64,000 bases of DNA. It comes from Sphingomonas donggukensis (lineage in GTDB: Bacteria; Pseudomonadota; Alphaproteobacteria; Sphingomonadales; Sphingomonadaceae). Position numbers and translations under genes: made by a program. The DNA is taken from assembly GCF_023674425.1 (NCBI RefSeq), contig NZ_CP098401.1, positions 186,001 to 250,000 on the forward strand, in the 5' to 3' direction. Each line of letters starts with the position of its first letter. Position 1 is the stretch's first letter. The notes beneath the pieces are model-generated. The model made no database searches and was not told the DNA's origin. It was given only the letters and a program-made list of their open reading frames with translations. Positions 55,362-62,827 of this stretch are shown here, piece by piece.

Positions 55362-55606
55362 TGGAACCTCGTCTTTTCAGGCGTTGCTCGAAGCGAGCCG
55401 CTCGATGACAGGCGAACCCATGAACCGGGATTTGCGAGGCCCGCAACCGTTTCACGGGCGTAGTAGGGTGGTAGCGTGCAACGGCAGAAAGAAGGGCGGG
55501 AGCACTCGTAAGCCGATCGTGCGTGTCGCAGGTTTTGTCCGCTGATCAGCTCGTCAACGGGCCTTTTCGAGTCGGCCCCTGGCGTGTGCCCGCTCGGTCG
55601 ACCCGA

Positions 55607-56053
55607 TCAGTCGTGCGGGCGGAGATCGTCGGCCGCGTCGGACAAGCCGAGGTCGAGCGCGATCTCGTCGCCGACCCGTGTCCCGCTCGCGACCCTGCGC
55701 CCGAGCGCCTCGATGAAGCGCTCGTAGCGCTCCTGCCCCTTGGCACGGGCGGCGGGCGTGCCCTGCTCGGGAAGCGCGGGCGTTGCGGTCAGCCAGAAGC
55801 GGATGAACAGTGCGTGGGTCTCGAGCGCGATTGTGTCGTTGCGCTCGAGCCGGTCGAGCAAGCGAATGATCCGGTCGAGCCGTTTGATCGTGGCCGCATC
55901 GCGACGATCGGCGTCGTCGCCGGTCAGGAACGACGCCACCGCTGCTTCGGCGACCAAAGATTTGGGACTGCCGCTCTTTCTGGCGAATGCCTCGAGCGCG
56001 CCCAGCGTCGCCGGTTCGAGGTAGATGGTGAGCTGGGCCTTGCGCGCGGGCAT
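55607..56053 (-). CDS. CopG-family (ribbon-helix-helix) protein of conjugation module
   Basis: 148 residues. The N-terminus QLTIYLEPATLGALEAFARK begins a ribbon-helix-helix domain (5-45), followed by a helical tail rich in charged residues (RRDAATIKRLDRIIRLLDRLE). Such CopG genes sit between traG and trbB in many ICEs and may regulate the transfer genes. The ATG overlaps the traG stop (ATGA). Confidence 0.88.
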   Translation of the reverse strand: MPARKAQLTIYLEPATLGALEAFARKSGSPKSLVAEAAVASFLTGDDADRRDAATIKRLDRIIRLLDRLERNDTIALETHALFIRFWLTATPALPEQGTPAARAKGQERYERFIEALGRRVASGTRVGDEIALDLGLSDAADDLRPHD

Positions 56054-58020
56054 CAGTAGAGCTCCACGCCATCGTCGGGGTCGAGGCTCGCGGTTCGCGC
56101 GACGGTCTGTGCGAGTTGGTTGAAGCGCTGGGCCTGTGCCGCCTCGTCGTCGGCGTCGTCGGCACCGGGATCAAACTCGTTCGCGACGACCGGCGGCGGC
56201 TGCGCGACCTCCTCGTGATCGCCGAGTTCGGGTTCGCGGCGGATACCGCCGTTGGCTGCATCGGGCGATGAGGTCCGTTCGCGCAAGGCGGTCGACGGCG
56301 CGATGGCCGCGCATCCCGACCAGTCATCCGCCACTGCAGCTCCGCGCACCGGCGCGGGCGGCGCTGCCACCCGGCCGGCAAGCGCGGGGTCGGTGAAGTA
56401 GCGCGCTTTGGTCGCGCGTACCGGCTTGGCGCCGGCGACCATCACGATCGCGTCGTCGACCGGCAGCTGCATGACTTCACCGGGCGTCAGGAGCGGTCGC
56501 GCGGTTTCCTGGCGCGAGACCATGAGATGACCGAGCCAGGGCGAAAGGCGGTGGCCGGCATAGTTCTTCATCGCGCGCAGCTCGGTCGCGGTGCCGAGTG
56601 CGTCGGAGATCCGTCGCGCCGTGCGCTCGTCGTTGGTCGCGAACGCGACCCGGACGTGGCAATTGTCGAGGATGGCGTTATTAGGTCCGTACGCCTTTTC
56701 GATCTGGTTGAGCGACTGAGCGATGAGGAAAGCGCGGATGCCGTAGCCGGCCATGAAAGCCAGCTGGCTTTCGAAGAAGTCGAGGCGGCCAAGCGCTGGA
56801 AACTCGTCGAGCATCAGCAGCAGTCGTTGACGCTGTGCACCGCCGAGACGCTCGGTCAGTCGTCGGCCGATCTGGTTGAGGATCAACCGGACCAGCGGCT
56901 TGGTGCGCTGAATATCGGAAGGGGGCACGGCCAGGTAGAGCGAGACCGGCACCGGATGCTCGATGAGATCGGCGATGCGCCAGTCGCAATGGCCGGTCAC
57001 CGCGGCGACCACCGGATCGCGGTAGAGCGAGAGGAAGCTCATCGCGGTCGAGAGCACGCCCGAGCGCTCGTTCTCGCTTTTGTTGAGCAACTCGCGCGCA
57101 GCGGCGGCCACGACCGGATGCGCCCGCTCGCCCAGGTGCGGGGTGCTGAGCATCGCATCGAGCGTGCGGGCGATCGACCGCGACGGGTCGGAGAGAAAAG
57201 TCGCGACCCCGGCGAGCGTCTTGTCGTGCTCGGCGTACAGGACATGGAGGATCGCGCCCACCAGCAACGAGTGGCTGGTCTTTTCCCAATGGTTGCGCTT
57301 CTCGAGCCCGCCTTCGGGATCGACCAGGATGTCGGCGATGTTCTGGACGTCACGGACTTCGAGGTCGCCGCGCCGGACCTCGAGTAGCGGATTGTAGGCC
57401 GCACTCGCGCGATCGGTCGGGTCGAATCGCAGCACGCGTCCGAAGCGCGCGCGATAGCCCGCGGTGAGCGTCCAGTTCTCGCCCTTGATGTCGTGGACGA
57501 CGGTGGAGCCCGGCCAGGTCAGCAACGTCGGGATGACCAGACCGACGCCCTTGCCCGAGCGGGTCGGCGCAAAGCACAACACATGCTCGGGGCCATCGTG
57601 GCGCAGATAGTCCTGTCCAAAGCGCCCGAGCACGACCCCCTTGCCGTCGAGCAGCCCGGCGCCCCGCACGTCGCGGCGTTCGGCCCATTCCGCCGATCCA
57701 TAGGTCGTGACGTGGCGCGCCTCGCGCGCGCGCAGGATCGACAGGAAGATCGCCACGCCGACCGAGACGATCCCGCCGGCCGCCGCGATCGCGCCGCCTT
57801 CCGCAAAGACGTGCGGGGCATAGGCCTCGTACTGGAACCACCAGACGAAGAGCGCGAATGGCGCGTAGACCGGGACACCATGCCAGATCCATAAGGGCGG
57901 TCCGAGCTGCGACTGGAACCCGAGCCGCCATGCGGTCCACTCCGTCGCACCCCATAGAAAGGCGAGCGCGACCAGCAGCACGAGCGTGACCTGCCCCCAG
58001 AAGATCTTCGTTCCAGACAC
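56053..58020 (-). CDS. traG: TraG / VirD4 coupling protein
   Basis: 655 residues. Two N-terminal helices (about 10-30 and 75-95) anchor the ATPase: Walker A FAPTRSGKGVGLVIP (about 150), Walker B LLLMLDEFPALGRLDFFES (about 385) and FLIAQSLNQIEKAYG. It brings the relaxase-DNA complex to the mating channel. An acidic C-terminal tail after about residue 560 is typical of the ICE-type TraG. It lies downstream of the relaxase gene by 100 bases. Confidence 0.95.
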   Translation of the reverse strand: MSGTKIFWGQVTLVLLVALAFLWGATEWTAWRLGFQSQLGPPLWIWHGVPVYAPFALFVWWFQYEAYAPHVFAEGGAIAAAGGIVSVGVAIFLSILRAREARHVTTYGSAEWAERRDVRGAGLLDGKGVVLGRFGQDYLRHDGPEHVLCFAPTRSGKGVGLVIPTLLTWPGSTVVHDIKGENWTLTAGYRARFGRVLRFDPTDRASAAYNPLLEVRRGDLEVRDVQNIADILVDPEGGLEKRNHWEKTSHSLLVGAILHVLYAEHDKTLAGVATFLSDPSRSIARTLDAMLSTPHLGERAHPVVAAAARELLNKSENERSGVLSTAMSFLSLYRDPVVAAVTGHCDWRIADLIEHPVPVSLYLAVPPSDIQRTKPLVRLILNQIGRRLTERLGGAQRQRLLLMLDEFPALGRLDFFESQLAFMAGYGIRAFLIAQSLNQIEKAYGPNNAILDNCHVRVAFATNDERTARRISDALGTATELRAMKNYAGHRLSPWLGHLMVSRQETARPLLTPGEVMQLPVDDAIVMVAGAKPVRATKARYFTDPALAGRVAAPPAPVRGAAVADDWSGCAAIAPSTALRERTSSPDAANGGIRREPELGDHEEVAQPPPVVANEFDPGADDADDEAAQAQRFNQLAQTVARTASLDPDDGVELY

Positions 58021-58120
58021 CTACGGCCTCCTTGCCGAAAGCAACTATCGGTGGCGGGGGCGGCCGATATTCAAGGGACGCACGAGCGCAATCGCAGCGC
58101 GGCGCGCAAATCGGACGGGA

Positions 58121-59833
58121 TCAGATCGAAATGCCGCGGTCACGGCTGCGCGACCAGTCGATCCCGCCGGGGCCGGCGATGCCGTCGACCTGCCCGCCCC
58201 GGTGCCGCTCAAGGCCCGGTGACCAGGGGACGAGCTGAAACCCCAGACCATTGTCGATCATCGCGAAGCGGCCCGAGGCCAGGTTGAGACGTCGGCGAAA
58301 CACGCCACTGACCGCATCACCAGCCTCGACGGTTTCGAAGGCAAGCCCGGTCTGACCGGCGAGCCGTCGCCCCTCGCGCGCCAGGTCGCGCCGCCTGAGG
58401 TCGTCGAGCATCCCGGGCGCGAACGACCAGCTGCTGCCGTTGCGACGGGCAAGACCGAGTTTCGAGAGCTGGTCGGCGCGCTCGGCGAGCGCTGTGTTCA
58501 CCTCGGCGCCGAACCCGCGATCGGCCAAGGCGACCGGGGTTCGCGCGACGAGTTGTCGGTCCAGCCAGGTGGCGCCTTCGGCCGTGACCTGCTGGTCGAG
58601 CGTCCAGTCGGAGCGCACCGCCAGCGCGGTCCGCTGAGCGCTGCGGGCATCGGCGAACTGGCGCAGCTCGACGATCGCGCCATCGACGGGCTCGCCGAGC
58701 GCGGCGACCGAAGGCAAGGCCACGTGGTGCACGCGGCCGTCGGCACCGTCGATGATCGCGAACGCCGTCCCAGCCAGTTCGTTGTCGAGGCCGTGCGCAG
58801 CGAGGCGCCCGATCACCGGCTGGCCTGCAGCGCTCGCGTCGAGCACCCAGTCGGCCGGTGCGCTGCCCTCGCCCATCGCCCGGTGCATGCGTCTGATGAC
58901 GTCGCCGCGGATCGAGAGGTCGCGCAGCCGCGCCTCTGCCTCGGCAGCGAGCGCCCAGCGACCCGCGCCGACGGATGCCGCCAACCCGAGCCGTTCGAGC
59001 GTGTGCATCCGACCGATGCGGTGGAAGCGTAAGGGGTCGGGCGAGCCGCCGGGCCGCAGGTCGATGATCCCGTCGGCGCGCGCCGCCTCGCGGCCGAGCA
59101 GCCGGTCGAGCCGCGTCCACCGCTCGGCGCCAACCTCGGCGTCGAGAGCGCGGCGTATCTCGAGCTCGGACTTCGGCCCCAGCTCCTGCGTTACGAGCGC
59201 GCCGGCTCGCGCGCGCAAGCCGCGTGAAATATAGTCACGACCGATCACCAGATTCTCGCCATCCTCGTCCCGGCCGCGAACCAGGATGTGGACGTGCGGA
59301 TGGGCCGTGTTCCAGTGATCGACCGCCACCCAGTCGAGCCGCGTACCAAGGTCGCGCGCCGCATCGTCCAACAGCGTGCGGGTGAAGTCCTTCAGGCTGT
59401 CGAGTTCGGCCGCGTCATCGGGCGAAACGATGAACCGGAAATGGTGTCGGTCCTCCGCGCAGCGCTCGGCGAAGGCGCGCCCGTCGACAACCTCATCGGT
59501 AGCCCCGAACAATCGCCCGGGCTCGCCGTCGCGCGTGACCCCGTCGCGCTGCAGATAGGCGACATGGGCGCGCAATGCTCCCACGCTCCCGCGCATGCGG
59601 ACCACCCGCGCCTTGACGATCGCGCCGCGCGAGCGATCGCCGAGCAGACGGTGCGCCGCAACGCTCGATGCGCGTCCACGGCCGAAGGTCGAGCGAGCGC
59701 TGCGTCCGCCTGCTTCCAGGCCGCCCGCCTTCTGCGCCGACTTGAGCGCGGTCGCGAGGAAGGTTTTCGCGCCTTTTGCCTTGGCTGATCGGATGCGACC
59801 CGGGCGGACCTGGAAACGGCGATCGTCGCTCAT
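58121..59833 (-). CDS. DUF3363-type MOB relaxase (VirD2-like)
   Basis: 570 residues. The histidine triad is visible in HPHVHILVRG (178-187, His178/180/182) and RHHFRFIVSP (about 129). A candidate nicking tyrosine is Tyr93 in HVAYLQRDG. The C-terminal DUF3363 domain (about 290-570) is long, as in the MOBP-like relaxase of alphaproteobacterial ICEs. It nicks at oriT and pilots the strand. ATG 59833 (MSDDRRFQVRPGRIR) starts the basic DNA-binding N-terminus; a frame continues upstream without features. Confidence 0.92.
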   Translation of the reverse strand: MSDDRRFQVRPGRIRSAKAKGAKTFLATALKSAQKAGGLEAGGRSARSTFGRGRASSVAAHRLLGDRSRGAIVKARVVRMRGSVGALRAHVAYLQRDGVTRDGEPGRLFGATDEVVDGRAFAERCAEDRHHFRFIVSPDDAAELDSLKDFTRTLLDDAARDLGTRLDWVAVDHWNTAHPHVHILVRGRDEDGENLVIGRDYISRGLRARAGALVTQELGPKSELEIRRALDAEVGAERWTRLDRLLGREAARADGIIDLRPGGSPDPLRFHRIGRMHTLERLGLAASVGAGRWALAAEAEARLRDLSIRGDVIRRMHRAMGEGSAPADWVLDASAAGQPVIGRLAAHGLDNELAGTAFAIIDGADGRVHHVALPSVAALGEPVDGAIVELRQFADARSAQRTALAVRSDWTLDQQVTAEGATWLDRQLVARTPVALADRGFGAEVNTALAERADQLSKLGLARRNGSSWSFAPGMLDDLRRRDLAREGRRLAGQTGLAFETVEAGDAVSGVFRRRLNLASGRFAMIDNGLGFQLVPWSPGLERHRGGQVDGIAGPGGIDWSRSRDRGISI

Positions 59834-60071
59834 CGACGCCAAAAAGGTGCTGAAACCCCAGGAAAGCCGCCACTCCTGCGGGAGGCGCACGTTGCGGCGC
59901 TGAGCGGCACCTTGCTCCAAGCACTTGTACCAGCGTTCTTTTTCCTCCGACCCGACCGTCCGCACCTTGCGGCCTTTATCCTGCCCTCCACGGTCGGTTC
60001 CAAATTGCCGCCATCCTCCCGACGGCAACAGGCGATGTCGCGGTCGCACCGGTCCGAGCGAGCAGGCCCGA
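59834..60071. other. Intergenic region upstream of relaxase, possible oriT
   Basis: 238 bases between the relaxase start and the lytic transglycosylase stop, with no convincing gene. Relaxase genes often lie beside their oriT, so this and the 100-base gap at 58021-58120 are the natural candidates. A short hairpin CTCC-TGCG-GGAG occurs near 59872, but no clear nick consensus could be recognised. Confidence 0.25.
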
Positions 60072-60863
60072 TCATCGCGACGCCCCTCCCGACGATGACT
60101 CGACGAAAAGCGTATCGGAACGTGGTGAAACGGACCGGATGAGGTCGACCCGCGGCGCAGTCTTGCCGCTGGGATTCGGCGATGCGTTTACGTCCGGCGG
60201 TGCAGCTGCGCCGACCGTCGGCTGCGCTTCGGCCGTCGTCCGAGCGCGCGTTGTCGAAGCGATGATCGGCAGCGCGACCGTAGTCCGCGCGACGAAGATC
60301 GGTGCGGCGAACGGGGACAGTCGCGGGGTCCCGAGCGGTTGCACCGGCACCCCAGCCGCGCCGGGCGCGATCACGGGCGACAGGCGAGCGAGATAGCGCT
60401 GGGTCTCGCCAGGCAGCGGCCGACCGGTTGCCAGATGGTCTTCCCATCGGCCGGGGCCGGCGTTGTAGGCGGCAAGCATGCCGTAGGCGCCGAAACGGTC
60501 GTGCAACGCGCGCAGATAAGCAGTGCCGGCGAGGACATTGTCACGCACTGCGAACGGATCGGCACCGAGGCCGTGACGCCGCCGGAGGTCGGCGTAGGTC
60601 GCGGGCATGATCTGCATCAGCCCCATCGCGCCCGCCGACGACACCGCGCGGGCATCGCCCCCGCTCTCCGCGCGCACGATCGCCCAAATCCACTCGACGG
60701 GTATGCCGAAGTGGCGTGACGCCTCGTCGACCGCGGCGGCGACGGTGCGAAGCCGGTCGGACTGCTCGTCCGGCGCGGTCGCGGCGGCAGCGAGGGGACG
60801 AGCGGAGAGTAGGATGAGCGCGACGACCAGTACGCACTGACGACGTGACGGAACGCGCTTCAC
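60072..60863 (-). CDS. Lytic transglycosylase (VirB1-like)
   Basis: 263 residues. A signal peptide (about 1-28) is followed by an SLT domain (about 40-180): AIVRAESGGDARAVSSAGAM gives catalytic Glu66, then GLMQIMPATYADLR and MLAAYNAGPGRWEDHL. It opens peptidoglycan for the mating channel. The C-terminal tail (about 185-263) is Pro/Thr-rich. Its start overlaps the TraF stop by 4 bases. Confidence 0.93.
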   Translation of the reverse strand: MKRVPSRRQCVLVVALILLSARPLAAAATAPDEQSDRLRTVAAAVDEASRHFGIPVEWIWAIVRAESGGDARAVSSAGAMGLMQIMPATYADLRRRHGLGADPFAVRDNVLAGTAYLRALHDRFGAYGMLAAYNAGPGRWEDHLATGRPLPGETQRYLARLSPVIAPGAAGVPVQPLGTPRLSPFAAPIFVARTTVALPIIASTTRARTTAEAQPTVGAAAPPDVNASPNPSGKTAPRVDLIRSVSPRSDTLFVESSSGGASR

Positions 60864-61366
60864 CGGTCGTTCCGGGTCCAGAGCGGCGTCGCGACGCCGA
60901 TCATCGCAGCGCGCGGCAGCGGCCCGAAATAACGTCCGTCGAGGGCGTCGCGGACGCCGGGGCTGAGTACGAACAACTCATCGGACCCGAGCGACCGGCA
61001 GCCGTGCCAGCACGGCAGCGGACGGCCGCGCCGGTCGTGCGCGAGCGCGAGGGCAACGACGCGGCCGTCGACCGTGACGCGGTTACCGAACCGGCAGAGC
61101 CGCTGCCCAGGCTGCGCAGCGATCCGCTTCAGCAGCGGTACGTGCTCGGGCAAATAGCCGCGGGCGGCGAACAGCCGTGCCAGCCGCGGTGGCGGCAGCA
61201 CCAGGACCAACGCACCGCGACGCGGCAGCGTGGTTGGTTCGACCCGGTAAAGTCCGACCGGTGCGCTGGGCGTCGCGTTCCATACGAGACGCGGCAGCGG
61301 TGGCGCGAGCGCGGGCCCGGCAAGCAAGGCGATGCCGGCGAGCGCTACGACCGTCCGGCTCAGCAT
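60860..61366 (-). CDS. traF: TraF, S26-family signal peptidase of the transfer system
   Basis: 168 residues. Residues 1-25 form an N-terminal helix. The catalytic Ser34 is in ATPSAPVGLY and Lys80 in VPLLKRIAAQPGQ, the Ser/Lys dyad of S26 TraF. The C-terminus contains LFVLSPGVRDALDGRYFGPLP. TraF cleaves and cyclises the TrbC pilin. ATG 61366 overlaps the end of the DUF2840 gene by 7 bases; the operon is tightly packed. Confidence 0.93.
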   Translation of the reverse strand: MLSRTVVALAGIALLAGPALAPPLPRLVWNATPSAPVGLYRVEPTTLPRRGALVLVLPPPRLARLFAARGYLPEHVPLLKRIAAQPGQRLCRFGNRVTVDGRVVALALAHDRRGRPLPCWHGCRSLGSDELFVLSPGVRDALDGRYFGPLPRAAMIGVATPLWTRNDR

Positions 61367-61872
61367 GACGCCGTCGCTTGCCGAAGGCGCCAGGCGCGAT
61401 GCCGCGCGAGTGTATAGGTGCGCGGCGTCGAGCGTGCGGTGAGATGGTGATGAACCTGCCGCCAGTGGTCCGGGCAGATGTCGGCGGGGTCGAGGCCGAT
61501 GGTGTCGATCGCGTCGATCGCCGCGAGCGTCTCGGCGACCGACGGCCAGCCGGCGAGGCGCAGCAGCGGGATGCCGCCGGGGGTCACGCCCGGCACTGTC
61601 GACAAGGGTTGGCCCGGCATCGCCGCCGTCAGGATGTCGATGCGGGAGAGGACCGTGCCGAACGTGTTCGACCGCCAGCGCACGAACGCGAGAATGGTGC
61701 CGGGGCTGAACCAGAGCGCGCGGCGGCGGCGATCGATGATTGTCTCGGCGACCGCGTTGCCGAAGCGAACCCAATGCTCGATCTCGCCGGGCCGATGGAT
61801 CAGGTCGACGCGCGTCTGACCATCGATGTTGGACGGCGCCAGCGGCGCGCCAGCGGGCGCAACCGCGGTCAC
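61360..61872 (-). CDS. DUF2840 protein
   Basis: 170 residues from GTG 61872, which overlaps the stop of the HTH gene (GTGA). It matches DUF2840, a family confined mostly to ICE conjugation modules: TRVDLIHRPGEIEHWVRFG, then RRRALWFSPGTILAFVRWRSNTFGTVLSRIDIL (in pieces) and CPDHWRQVHHHLTARSTPR at the end. The role is unknown. There is no ATG in the early reading frame, so a GTG start is required. Confidence 0.88.
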   Translation of the reverse strand: MTAVAPAGAPLAPSNIDGQTRVDLIHRPGEIEHWVRFGNAVAETIIDRRRRALWFSPGTILAFVRWRSNTFGTVLSRIDILTAAMPGQPLSTVPGVTPGGIPLLRLAGWPSVAETLAAIDAIDTIGLDPADICPDHWRQVHHHLTARSTPRTYTLARHRAWRLRQATASC

Positions 61873-62150
61873 CGCGACCGATCCTGGTAATAGGGCGCGA
61901 TGGCGGCATGCCGTTTGGCTGGCAGCACGACATCGCCGGTCTCTTCGCTCGTCGAACGCTTGGCGCCGCGTTCGGCCCACGCCTGAAGGTCTTCGACCCG
62001 GTAGACGACGCGCCCGCCGATCTTCGAATAACGGGGGCCCGTGCCGTAGCAGCGGTGCTTCTCGAGCGTGCGACCGGAAAGGCTCAGGAAGCGCGCCGCC
62101 TCGGGGGTTCGCAGGTAGCGCGGTGGCAGGGACAGTGTGGCATCGGGCAT
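61869..62150 (-). CDS. AlpA/excisionase-like helix-turn-helix protein
   Basis: 93 residues: PPRYLRTPEAARFLSLSGRT, then LEKHRCYGTGPRYSKIGGRV and VYRVEDLQAWAE, the winged-helix pattern of MerR-like AlpA/excisionase regulators (TPEAARFL.LS..TL...R..G.GP...K.G..V.Y). It may regulate transfer or excision. The basic C-terminal tail ends QDRSR. An in-frame start 44 codons further up lacks support; the ATG at 62148-62150 fits family size. Confidence 0.88.
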   Translation of the reverse strand: MPDATLSLPPRYLRTPEAARFLSLSGRTLEKHRCYGTGPRYSKIGGRVVYRVEDLQAWAERGAKRSTSEETGDVVLPAKRHAAIAPYYQDRSR

Positions 62151-62170
62151 GAGCGGTCTCCAGCGTTTGG

Positions 62171-62196
62171 GCGGCGGCGCTGGCGCGCGCCGCCGC
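62171..62196. repeat. GC-rich 10-base inverted repeat before alpA-like gene
   Basis: GCGGCGGCGC (62171-62180) and GCGCCGCCGC (62187-62196) are a perfect inverted repeat with a 6-base loop. In the minus direction it lies in the leader of the AlpA-like gene, 21 bases before its ATG, where a hairpin this stable could affect expression or serve as a regulator site. In GC-rich DNA chance is a possibility. Confidence 0.55.
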
Positions 62197-62348
62197 AGCG
62201 CTGGCTTGATTGGCAAAGCAGGCGTGGCGTGGGGCGGCTCGAAAACAGCGCGCGCGAAAATCGATCCCCGTGGGCGTGCCATCCGGGCCCTGGCGCGAAC
62301 GGTCCCAGCCGGCGGCGGGTAGTGGCACCGCCGGTGGATCCTGTGCGC

Positions 62349-62516
62349 TCAGGCCGCGAATGGATCGTAGGTGGTGATGATGGCCTGCGGATCGCCGTCG
62401 AATTCGGCGGCTTCGAGCACCCCGAAGCGACGATCGTCGAACTGGATGATCAGGATTTCGACCATGAGGGTCCGGGCGAGGTTCCACGCGCGGCGTTGGG
62501 CCTGTTGAAGCGACAT
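62349..62516 (-). CDS. Small ICE-associated hypothetical protein
   Basis: 55 residues (MSLQQAQRRAWNLARTLMVE, ending YDPFAA). AGGAG precedes the ATG by 8 bases. The pattern is an N-terminal helix, then ILIIQFDDRRFGVLEAAEFD as two strands, then an acidic tail with a proline. No family name is known to me, but the position ahead of AlpA in a conjugation module suggests an ICE core hypothetical. Confidence 0.6.
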   Translation of the reverse strand: MSLQQAQRRAWNLARTLMVEILIIQFDDRRFGVLEAAEFDGDPQAIITTYDPFAA

Positions 62517-62827
62517 CTCGTTGGCTCCTGTCTTCGGAGCGAGGCGCATCCCCGCTCGACAGGCGCCCGGCAGGCCGGGGCCGCGCTGCACGTCACCGCG
62601 CAGCGGTCGCACGCGCCAGCGTAAGCGAACCCTTTACGGGTTGACGGAAAGCGGCGCGGACTCGGCCAGGGCAGCCTTCGAGAGAGCGGGGTGCGGTTTG
62701 TCTCCGGGCGGAAGCCGCAGGATCGTTCGGCGCTCAGCCAAGTGTGGATGCTCCCCACCCCCAATAAGGGGACCGGCAATCGCTACTGGTCTGGCGCGAA
62801 CCCGCGACCCTGTGCGAATGCGCGTAG
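62517..62827. other. Divergent intergenic region, no gene seen
   Basis: 311 bases between the minus-strand small gene and the plus-strand gene at 62828. It contains two short hairpins: AACCC-TTTAC-GGGTT (62628-62642) and CCCC-AATAA-GGGG (62759-62771). A minus-strand frame crosses it but has no ribosome site or family features. It presumably holds the promoters for both directions. Confidence 0.5.
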
